This document shows positions 55,805 through 64,000 of a stretch of 64,000 bases of DNA, one piece after another (positions within the stretch are counted from its first letter, which is position 1; every line of letters begins with the position of its first letter). The notes under the pieces are model-generated. The model saw nothing but the letters and a program-made list of their open reading frames with translations, did not search any database and was not told the DNA's origin. A program made the translations under genes and the position numbers. Origin of the DNA: Acholoe squamosa (Eukaryota > Annelida > Polychaeta > Phyllodocida > Polynoidae); contig OX439043.1 in NCBI GenBank assembly GCA_949317995.1, forward strand, positions 62,141,339 through 62,205,338, read 5' to 3'.

Positions 55805-56131
55805 TTAAGCAACTATAATAGACCTATGATATCTTTTTCTATCAATGTACTCATGTCATCTCATCATCATCACAGCCAAAGGGCATCTGACTATTTCTGA
55901 CATCAGTATTGTTACTTAGGGTAGTGTACGATTATTATTAACCCTAGTAGGCTAAGTCAAACAGAGTAGGCTATGTGACTGCCACTATCGTATACAAAAA
56001 TGTCTTATGTAATGAACTTATGGTATATAGTGGGTCCTAGCGTAAGCACTACAATGCGTAGGTGCTAGGTTAAACAACTTACATTTTATCATGTACCTTG
56101 TTTTTGCCCAATAAACGACTTAAAAAAAAAA
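55805..56131 (+). other. LINE 3' UTR and tail
   Basis: Contains GTAAGCACTACAATGCGTAG followed by GTGCTAGGTTA, then AATAAA and poly(A). GGTCCTAGCGTAAGCAC and TAGGTGCTAGG may form a short stem recognised by the reverse transcriptase, as in CR1-type elements. Confidence 0.6.
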
Positions 56132-57664
56132 TGAACACTGAATCCAGAGAAGTTCTTTGATCCTTGTTTATTGCATGATGACAGAGTGTACATATAGGTG
56201 GTAACAATGATACACTCGCCAGCGTGCAGCTCTGCCCCTAAGCTCTTAGCTCAACCTGTCGTGGGTCCTAGATACTAGGGAGGTTGTGCGTGGGATAATG
56301 TAAGTAGAAAAGAAATTGCTGGGGGCTGCTCACCGGTCTTATATACCTAGGTGAGCAGCTCACAGGGTGATGAAATGTACCGGCAGGAGCAGGTCAGATC
56401 TGGTCAGATCTGGTTGGGTCTGGTCAGATCTGACGCGTCGCCATACCTGGTAATGATTCTATTTATAAGTGGACCAATCAGGATGAAGGGAGATCGTGGA
56501 ATTTCCCTGCATCCTAGAAATGCGTCCACAGGTATGTCGGTATGTTGTGATACTCCCAGTGAGTCAGTGCCCAGAAATAGGATGGGTTCGGCTCTCACAA
56601 CATCCTGGTATGGGTGATGTAAGAGCAGCTCACTGTACACACTGGGGGGGATGAGCTGTGAGCTTGTGAGCAGGTCCTGAGCGCGTGTGGCGAAGTGTTT
56701 GATAAATGTGTAAAATGATGAATAATACCCAGAATGGTCCATTGACAATATGATCCTGACAGGTAAAATAGTCTACACTCAGAGGGCTTTAAACATTTCA
56801 AGTGTTTGTGTCCCCATTCTTGGTTTATTTTTTCTTGGAAACAGTGACATAAGGCAGCCCCTTTGTATTAAGCTATGTGTTTTCTGTATATCAGACACCC
56901 TCCCCAGTATCTTACAGTATCTTTTATCTTTGTATACATGATAACTCTATACATATTTCTATCGCAAAACATTGTATATCATAGTGCTATGACCGAGTAT
57001 AGGGGTCGCTACCAGCGCCACCTTACCTACCTGCTGCGTCCTACCTGTATCCTCAGACCAGCATTGGCCGCCTACCTATACACTAAAGCCAAATCTAAGG
57101 CCCAATTCTCATGAACGGTCAGTGAGGTATTGGTATTTTAATCCACAGTCCCAGCTGGAAAACTGGCCAATTACGGGGTATTGTTGGTCAATGCCATACA
57201 GAATCTGGGTTGTTGAGGGATATTAAAGTCTCGAGTGTGAGAAGTCTCAGTGAGAGGTCATGTTTAGATAATCAAAACAAATAATATATCTTTTATAAGT
57301 TTTAGGGATGACTATCAACTCATCTAAATCATAATATCACCCATTCTCTGTGTCAAATCGTAAAGTTATCCTTTTGCAAAAAAAACTTTGTTCATCTATG
57401 GAAAATATCATTTCCTGAAAATATAATATAATTTGGCTATCTATAGGGGTATGATTACCTATGAGAAATTCAAATTGGACTTGACTTATTGCTTCTGAAA
57501 ACATAACTTCAGTATGACTATAATCTAAGTCGTGTGGCCAATCATCATTACTGTTTGCACCGGACCCACGATTAATATCAACTTAATATCTTTAAAAATA
57601 TACTGTAGGCTTTCAATTATCGAAAAAAAAAAGAATGATTCGACTTTCTTATACAAAGCATTTC
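56132..57664. other. No gene; 10-bp minisatellite at 56,391-56,434
   Basis: Four near-tandem copies of GTCAGATCTG (one as GTTGGGTCTG). The frames crossing it (56,351-56,617 plus, 56,404-56,748 minus) have no recognisable domain. The rest is AT-rich. Confidence 0.5.
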
Positions 57665-58130
57665 CTTTCTCAGTCAGTCCAAAGGGCCACAACATGGAAG
57701 TGATAAGCTATCGTAAGTAGATATTCATGGGAACTCAAGGATGTGGCCCTTTCAGACCACTTCAGAATTGGCAGGTTTGGCAGAAATTGAGATGCACCAA
57801 CACACTCAGGCAGTGGGGTGGGAATTTGTACCTAAATGCCTTCATCCAAAGTATCATCCTGATAAACCGATGACATTTAGGAAGCCTGCCACTGGGTGCT
57901 CTATTGGGCACTTGAGGATATCAGTTCAAGCGTAGCTCACCCTGGGGGGACTCAGTGTTGTGAGATCTATTTAGGTAGACTTTTCTGAGCCTAAAGGAGA
58001 CCGTACAAGATGCTACAACTGTACCATTCAAATCGTCGTGAGCATCACTATTACCCTTGACATATTTGCCTACAATAGTACTTGCTCTGCTATAGCTACT
58101 CTAACATTTCCTAGGGAGTGGTCATTTTTT
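57665..58130 (+). repeat. Dispersed repeat family B, copy 2
   Basis: Direct copy of 6845-7260 with an extra short segment (about 57,815-57,850). Confidence 0.8.
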
Positions 58131-58944
58131 GACAGCAGAGAAGAGGTGGTGGATTTGGGGGGATGGGGCAAAGGATTTCAGCCCCCTCTTTGGAGGAGAG
58201 GCAAAAGATTGTCACCTCTTCTTAATGAAAAAGCCTGCAACGTACTATATTATTAAAAAAATGGGTCGCTCAAACAATATTCGACCCCTCCCAGGGGGCA
58301 GGCCAAAAAGAAATCTGGTGTTTATTAATAGACAACACACCATTAAAGTCAAATAAATCTATAGATGATAAAGTCTATTGACTAAAATCACAAAGAAACC
58401 CGTTCTTTGTCTAGGCTGTATCTCTGAGGAGTAAGCCCACTCGAATGGTTAGCAAATAAAGGGGAATGGATCCCCTCCCCCCTCCCCATATCCTGCCAAG
58501 GTCTTCTGATACCATGGCAACCAAATCTATGTAAAATTGTTACTTTCAGTGTATCTGTTGCCATGGTAACCAATATTTCTGTCCAGAATCCACCACAATA
58601 TACTAAAAATGTTGGTATCATCTTTTTCTTCATGAAAAACTGTCCAAAGTAGGTTTTCATTAGAAAAATGAAATTATTTTACATTTTTTATTATTTTTTG
58701 CCATAAATACTGATTAGAATTGGCCCAAGCCTTTCTTAATTCTCTACCATGTTTAGCAGCTCACCATATCTCAGCAAAATATAGTAGAGACTTTGAGATG
58801 TGTAGAGACCACATACCATACAGCAATATCTGAGAAAATCGGAAGATTTTATTGGAAATTGAGGGAGAGAGAGCGCTTGTACCAAAAATCGCGTTCGGTA
58901 AAAGAAGAGTTACTTTTTTCAGGTCAAGTTAATGTCTGGCACGA
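58131..58944. other. No gene; X-box-like palindromes
   Basis: Contains ACCATGGCAACC (about 58,511) and GTTGCCATGGTAACC (about 58,557), similar to the sites in the 6-kb element. 58,430-58,503 matches 20,041-20,092. The open frames are short. Confidence 0.5.
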
Positions 58945-59030
58945 TGATAACTTGGTTAGAACATCAGGCTCAGGCTCAGTGGCTTTTTGCAAGTTGGCAG
59001 TTCGAGTCCCGGTTGTGATGTACATTTTCT
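58945..59030 (+). repeat. tRNA-like SINE head
   Basis: TGGTTAGAACATC (A-box-like) and GCAGTTCGAGTCCCGG (B-box-like, with a perfect GTTCGAGTCC) at tRNA spacing. The following TTTTCTTTTCAACTTACTTT resembles the tail after the unit near 60,250, supporting a shared SINE family. Confidence 0.5.
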
Positions 59031-59223
59031 TTTCAACTTACTTTATTGACAAGTTATTAATTTATAATGTGTAAATCGTGGTACAAACGTATTAATGTAC
59101 AGATATACTCGCCCTAGCATGGTATAGTAATGCAATAATGATTGATATTGAAGGCACTAGGTCTGTATAGCCTAAATATACCAGAACGAATGGGCAAAGC
59201 CCACGAGTTCTGGCATATCTAAA

Positions 59224-59315
59224 GGCTGAGACTCGAACCTACTCCAGGCAGCAAAAAGTGAAAAAGTTTGGATTAGAAGTGCGACGTGCTGTCGACTATA
59301 CCATCAGCACAGGCG
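59224..59315 (-). repeat. tRNA-like sequence, minus strand
   Basis: On the minus strand a GATGGTATAGTCGACAGC A-box-like region precedes GGTTCGAGTCTCAGCC (B box). The gap is longer than in a plain tRNA, suggesting an intron-like insertion or a SINE. Just to the left, 59,181-59,213 is a nested hairpin (CCAGAAC / GTTCTGG around TGGGC-AAA-GCCCA). Confidence 0.45.
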
Positions 59316-59461
59316 ACTGCTTAATAGCGACAGCCTACAGTGGTGTACGTTGACTGTGATGGGAGGAAGCCAGGCATTCGCAGTTAGGCCATAACAATGG
59401 AATGCTACTAGACTATGCAGTACTGTACAGGCTGTGTTCTTGCTACCACCAGCAGTCCACA

Positions 59462-59527
59462 TGGCATAATGGATGGTGCATTGGACTGTTAGTTCATAGA
59501 TTGAATGTTTGAATCCCACCTTTGGCA
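59462..59527 (+). repeat. tRNA-like sequence
   Basis: GCATAATGGATGGTGCATTG (A-box region) and ATGTTTGAATCCCACC (B-box region) with tRNA-like spacing. No full cloverleaf could be built. Confidence 0.4.
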
Positions 59528-59976
59528 AAGAAACTAGCGTCAGTTTTAACATGAAAAAATGTTAGTGTTGCACTTAGAATACACTTAAGAGTACTGGTAA
59601 ATAAAAAAAAACACTCAAAATCAAAAATCGTGCAGGTATATCCTGGATAATGCACGCCTGATATCCTCAAAATGAACCAAAAAAGCACTCAAAAGCCAGA
59701 ATCATGGTTTAAACTGGAATATACCACTGGCGCTTCACGCTGTAGCACCCCTTTTGTAAGGCATGCGGTTATCCAAGGATAACAGGCACCCAGTGCGGTT
59801 ATCCAAGTCCAACTCCCTATGCAGTGCGCCACAGGGACTGACGAGAAATGCTTGGTTAGAACCACGTGTTGATATGATAGGTGGGATGAGTCCCTGTTCG
59901 GGCTGTCCGCTGCCATAACCGCAAGACGCGGGAAGCAATCAAACCAAGGCAAGCCGTGACAGGCGCTGAGGTATAC

Positions 59977-60060
59977 AGCCCGGTGGTCTAGTGGTTAGCG
60001 CATTGCACTCAGCCGTCAGAGGTAGGCAGGACGAGTCCCGGTCCGGGCGCATCTTTTTTT
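59977..60060 (+). repeat. tRNA-like unit with Pol III-type terminator
   Basis: GCCCGGTGGTCTAGTGGTTA strongly resembles the 5' part of a tRNA (Glu-like GGTCTAGTGGTTAG). ACGAGTCCCGGTCCGGGC gives a B-box-like T arm and a 3' strand TCCGGGC that pairs with GCCCGGT (six of seven). A run of T follows, as in Pol III terminators. The anticodon arm does not fold cleanly, so a tRNA-derived SINE or tRNA pseudogene is preferred over a working tRNA. Confidence 0.5.
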
Positions 60061-60260
60061 CGCCGTGTGCGCTGTAGCTGTCCGCTGCCGGGCGACAAGG
60101 TGTATGTACCGATTGTACACAAACAAAACTGCGAAATGCATTCAAAGCAAGCCAAGCCGAGACGGGCGCTGTAGCTGTCCACTACAGGGCCCCGAGGTGT
60201 GTACACGTACACACTATGGCTGGTTTCGAGTCCCGGGGAGGGGGAAAAATTTTTGTTTTC
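60061..60260 (+). repeat. Tandem segments sharing GTAGCTGTCC(G/A)CT, second tRNA-like unit
   Basis: The phrase GCTGTCCGCTGCC or a variant occurs at about 59,908, 60,076 and 60,173. GGTTTCGAGTCCCGG at about 60,222 is another B box, followed by TTTTTGTTTTCAACTTG. This looks like serial insertion or tandem duplication of SINE units. Confidence 0.5.
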
Positions 60261-60314
60261 AACTTGAATTTATTGATATTCTATTGATTATCTATTGGTT
60301 TTGTGGAATAAAAT

Positions 60315-60437
60315 AAGTAGACAATGGATAATTTATGACTTGTGTGTGTTAGCAAAGGATAATTACACTCGGGCTACACCCTCATGTAATTATCCTTTTC
60401 TAACACACACTCGTCATGAATTATCCATTGATTACTT
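60315..60437. repeat. Long hairpin, 52-bp arms, 19-nt loop
   Basis: 60,315-60,366 and 60,386-60,437 are reverse complements with few mismatches, for example GTGTGTGTTAGCAAAGGATA against GTGTGTGTTAGAAAAGGATA. The loop is ACTCGGGCTACACCCTCAT. It could be a small foldback MITE or yield a pre-miRNA-like RNA. Expression is unknown. Confidence 0.75.
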
Positions 60438-60509
60438 GTTCACTATACCACCCTAGGACTTGTATATATCTATGTATCATGTCATTACTATACAAGTCTC
60501 CTTAACCTT

Positions 60510-61100
60510 ACTTGGGTACTCTACCACTGTATACTTGTTCCAACTCATATAATATAAAAGCATATAAACTGCTGCTCATTAAGGGATTGGCCAAAGTTGG
60601 AAGTGTGCCTTATACGTGAGGACAGTGTACTACAGAAAAAGTACTTAAAAGATTGTCCAAAAGGCACGGCCATTGCTAAAGCTGGTTCCCAGCTCTTATC
60701 ACTGATAACAGTTATCTGATGGCTACCACTGCCCCCCCAGAGGACTGCACTGAATGGCTTGGGATCATTTCATTGGGTGATAAATTCAAGCTTTATTCTA
60801 TGAATATATTTTTAGAGGGCATGTAATTCAAATTACCTTGATTGATAACATCCCCATAGAAACGAAAGGCAGTTATAGAAATCAGATCTCTCTATCTCTA
60901 GTCTGACTTGATTACCCTAATAATGTATGGACTATACTGTATATAGCTGAGCTTTCCTACAGGACTGCTACCTCTTCAGTAGACCAGAAGCTGGCTGCTG
61001 GCAGGTGTTGGCTTGTAATTGCATGATGTGATAAATAGCACTGGCGAGACAGATGACTGCTCGCTTTTCCAATTAGGCTTAAAAGGATAGGTCTGCCTCA
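60510..61100 (+). repeat. Duplicated block, copy 2, left part
   Basis: Diverged copy of 20,110-20,870; see that entry for landmarks. It lacks the TA microsatellite. Confidence 0.8.
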
Positions 61101-61574
61101 TGGATTGATGAGGGATGGTTGTACAAGTTAAAGGGTCATAAATGTCTTTAATTGTATGATAAAGAAAAAAAAATGTAAATTTTATGATGAAACATGCCAT
61201 AAATTACTTGTTGGTGCATCATGTTCTTTCAATTGATGTGAGATGTTTTTAATGTTGACCACATGTATTTGGGAAGTGACAAATATTATAAAAGTCTACG
61301 AATGCCCTTCAGTCCTATACAAGTAGTAGACACAGACATCTTCACAGATAATGCCAAGGTCATTCAGAAACACAACTTATAGAATGAATGATATAACATA
61401 TGGAACAATATTTTATATTAACTTTACAAAACGAGGTCAGCTTGTCAGATTGAGCTTTAGAAAAATATCCAAATGTCAACACTTTGTGATGTCCTTTTAC
61501 CTTTATTGGAACACATGTATGGTGATCAATACAAAACATAGCTTTCTAAATACTGATGAGCAGACTTAATAGGC
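61101..61574. other. Segment unique to duplicated block copy 2
   Basis: No counterpart seen between 20,870 and 20,890 of copy 1, so it is either inserted here or lost there. The 72-codon frame at 61,351-61,569 has no recognisable domain. Confidence 0.5.
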
Positions 61575-62430
61575 GTACAAAATACCCCCTGTGCAGTGAT
61601 GGCTACATTTTGGAACATGATTTGCATACTTCTTGTTTGCTGTACAATCCATACAAATCAACCATTAATTATATTTTTCTGAGGAGTTTCTGGTGAAATA
61701 TGACTATGCCACTGTTACCTGGAAGGAATCTGCCAATTACTCTACATTTCACCTATGATTTTCCCCAAACATTCACTCAAAGCGATCTTTAAGTTTAAAC
61801 ATAAGGGGTTATTACCTTCCTCTATTTTCTCCTTCCTTCTATAGTACATTGGTTTTCTAATATCAGACTTTACTGCTGAAGAAGCTAGTGTGAGTACTCA
61901 AGGTGACATGGTGATTGATGATAGTTTGTTATGGTAAACAATCCATTACTAGTACCACTGCCTCTAATTACCTTCTCTAAAGGATGTGTACTTTAGCTAA
62001 GGCACTATGGTATCCTAGCTAAATGTTATCTTCTTGCCGGATGACAATGTGACTTGAGTTGACACCCTTACCATTGAACAGTGTATGAACCACAAGCTTA
62101 GGGTTTCACAATCTGTTCAATTAAAACCCTATTGGCACTCCGCAAATAGAGAGGACTACATTTCAGAATTTTCTGGTCCTAGGTGCATTCCATTCTGAAA
62201 ACCAGGGGACAATTCTTATTTGTTGAATAACAATTGTAGACTATAATGGGAGAGGTCGTTTTATAATATTTGATTCATTGCAGCCATGGCAACCATCATC
62301 TTTAGCAAATGTAAAAAATGACAAATTACCCTGAATTGAACAGATATATTTCCAAATGTAATATTTAAGAGAGTTGGTCATTTATTCCCTAAACTAAACC
62401 CCTAAGGACCCAGGTATGTCAGATTTTGCT
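61575..62430 (+). repeat. Duplicated block, copy 2, right part (empty site)
   Basis: Continuous across the point (about 61,721) where copy 1 carries the 6-kb inverted-repeat element, and across the point (about 61,672) where copy 1 carries the hairpin-bounded insert. It thus shows the pre-insertion state for both. Confidence 0.8.
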
Positions 62431-62966
62431 GCCTCACACTTCTGGGACAGATCAAGTTACACCAGTCATTGGCCTGTGTTGAATTTCAGGCCAGAGAAAT
62501 CCTTGCCACACTTGCTTGAGTAAAGGGACACACCACTTGACTTAACTTGGGTTGATTGAGTTGGAAATGAAAGATTTCTATTGTAGCTATGACAGAAAAT
62601 CTTACATTGTCAACAATAAAACAAGAAGAATACTCGTCTTCTTCCACATTTTTGATTCAACAATTGAGGATTGTTCCCAAATTCTTTTAATACAATTACC
62701 CGAGACCTCATTATGGAAGTCATGTTTGAGTCAGGTTATTGTCATTTTGAGAAGTGTCAACATTTGTTGGGAAACTCTAGAAACAGGATGCGCATACTCC
62801 AGGCAACATTTTAAAAGTTAAATGTCAGAATGTCTTGACATTCAGGCAGGGACAATTCCCCACATTTACACCATTACTCTCGTCAATATACCATTTTAAT
62901 ATGGCGCCATTGTCAAACCGTGTTGTTTCATGATCCATTTGGAAAACTGAATGCCCTGTGTTTCAG

Positions 62967-63270
62967 AGGTCGAGACATCCTTTTTAATATGATGATTCTC
63001 GATGACATTAATGAAGAGATAACTCAAGAACCCGTAGATACAGTTTATATATCTTTATTGCGTAGGCTTAACAATCGATGTTTTATAGTGAACAATACTT
63101 CTCGCTTGGCTAATGAGACGATACACTTTTCCATTGTGAGAGATTCCATACTCAACTTACAATATAATAAATTAGTCCTTCCGTCCCATGATGATGATCT
63201 CCATCGTGCACTCCAGTATTACCATAGGAAGTCTATGGTTCCAGGCTTGGCATACCTGTATATTAGTTAA
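62967..63270 (+). CDS. Possible 3' terminal exon of a host gene (unrecognised)
   Basis: A strong splice acceptor (TGCCCTGTGTTTCAG, ending at 62,966) is followed by about 100 open codons to a TAA at 63,268. The peptide has ordinary composition: GRDILFNMMILDDINEE, then SLLRRLNNRCFIVNN, and a C terminus with LHRALQYYHRKSMVPGLAYL. I do not recognise a family. It could equally be a chance frame or another repeat relic. No upstream exon was identified. Confidence 0.3.
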
Positions 63271-63299
63271 CCTATAGAGTACAGCATATGATGCTGCAT

Positions 63300-63430
63300 G
63301 ACTGGTTCATACTGGAATGAACCAGTCTATGGGTCTCACTATGGGATAGCCCTGCATGATGGTTATCATACATAATGGTTATCCTGTATAATGGGTATCC
63401 TGCCTAATGGTTATCCCTCGTATACGCTTT
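63300..63430. repeat. Hairpin followed by ATGGTTATCC minisatellite
   Basis: GACTGGTTCAT (63,300-63,310), loop ACTGGA, ATGAACCAGTC (63,317-63,327) is a perfect 11-bp stem. From about 63,355 there are four copies of ATGGTTATC or ATGGGTATCC with 9-11-bp linkers such as CTGCATG. Confidence 0.75.
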
Positions 63431-64000
63431 ATGTTTTCTGGACTATTAGTGGTATGGTCTACATATAGTTGTTTTAATGGGGCCTAATTGTACGGAAAGG
63501 TGAAATATGGGTGGTTGATAAGTGGAGGCGATAATTATATAGGGATTACTATAAAGTGAGATTTATAATGAATTTAATGTATGTATTATGCTGACACAAT
63601 TCCCTTCCTCAGTCCAAAGTCTCCTGACTTTGTGGACACGGAGTGCAATGTTTTAAAATATAATCATTTTAAAGTGTAAAACAAAACGAAGGACTTGGAA
63701 TAAGTCTCTTAACCAAGTGTCAGTAATCATACATTTTAATATGTCATAGGATGTGCTGATACCATGTCAACAAACACAGAGGTGGCTAATGGCATGACAA
63801 GTCCCATTATGTGGGTTGTTAAATAATCGCCTTAGGCACCGTGTCATTCAATTACCAATTGACAACATTTGTATGGTTGTAATGAATGTTGGTCCCCTGC
63901 GTAGGTTTGTTTTATGAGACTATATGACGCCTCTAAATAGTCTACTTGGGAACAAATACAGCCAATGAATATTACAACTTATATTTGTCATCAATAATGG
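63431..64000. other. No gene seen
   Basis: AT-rich sequence with no open frame of note and no motif recognised. Confidence 0.5.

Larger units (their letters stand above)
51000..56131 (+). mobile_element. LINE (non-LTR retrotransposon), near full length, ends in poly(A)
   Basis: Two consecutive ORFs in the order ORF1-ORF2 on the plus strand, a roughly 320-bp 3' UTR, AATAAA at 56,110-56,115 and a ten-A tail at 56,122-56,131. The left boundary is approximate. An L1-type ORF1 combined with a CR1-like ORF2 is notable. The many stops and shifts show this copy is dead. Confidence 0.85.

Noticed and set aside
59977-60051. Functional tRNA gene
   Set aside because: The acceptor stem and A/B boxes are good, but the anticodon and T arms do not fold properly and similar units nearby look like SINE heads.

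Overview
The window looks like an AT-rich, gene-poor stretch of an invertebrate animal nuclear genome. The reasons are a Ty3/gypsy LTR retrotransposon, CR1/L1-like LINE remnants, a Crypton-type tyrosine recombinase relic with a spliced structure, long TA microsatellites, many foldback or MITE-like repeats, and no bacterial-style operons. I cannot name the phylum from the sequence. I see no convincing complete host protein-coding gene; the best candidate is one possible 3' terminal exon near 62.97-63.27 kb.

Layout. 0.7-2.5 kb is a tandem array with a unit of about 400 bp. 3.08-3.98 kb (minus) is a broken Crypton recombinase with a possible upstream exon at 4.07-4.35 kb. 5-13 kb holds dispersed repeats, minisatellites and TA tracts; several repeats have second copies elsewhere in the window. 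13.34-15.46 kb carries nine copies of a 15-bp motif in both orientations at roughly regular spacing. 17.69-18.90 kb is a degraded LINE reverse transcriptase. 20.1-28.5 kb and 60.5-62.4 kb are diverged copies of one block. The first copy is interrupted by a hairpin-rich insert (about 20.97-21.74 kb) and by a 6-kb element with inverted repeats of roughly 750 bp (21,788-27,765). That element carries a minisatellite, tRNA-like units and a nested MITE. Further inverted-repeat elements lie at 31.1-32.4, 35.65-36.15 and 37.1-37.3 kb.

37,432-49,729 is a 12.3-kb Ty3/gypsy element on the minus strand. Its 364-bp LTRs differ at one base and are flanked by a 4-bp TAGA duplication, so it is young. It has a large coiled-coil Gag, a complete Pol (protease, RT, RNase H, integrase, GPY/F, AT-hook-like tail) and an extra ORF of about 986 codons with C2H2-like fingers in the position where some elements carry env.

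Next come a 409-bp foldback element (49,929-50,337) and a damaged LINE (about 51.0-56.13 kb). The LINE first ORF has an L1-type coiled-coil/RRM/CTD protein followed by a NADAR (YbiA-like) domain, a Gln-rich linker and a PCNA-binding-like C terminus. This is the most unusual gene content here. The last 8 kb holds tRNA-like SINE heads, a 52-bp-arm hairpin, the second copy of the duplicated block, and simple repeats.
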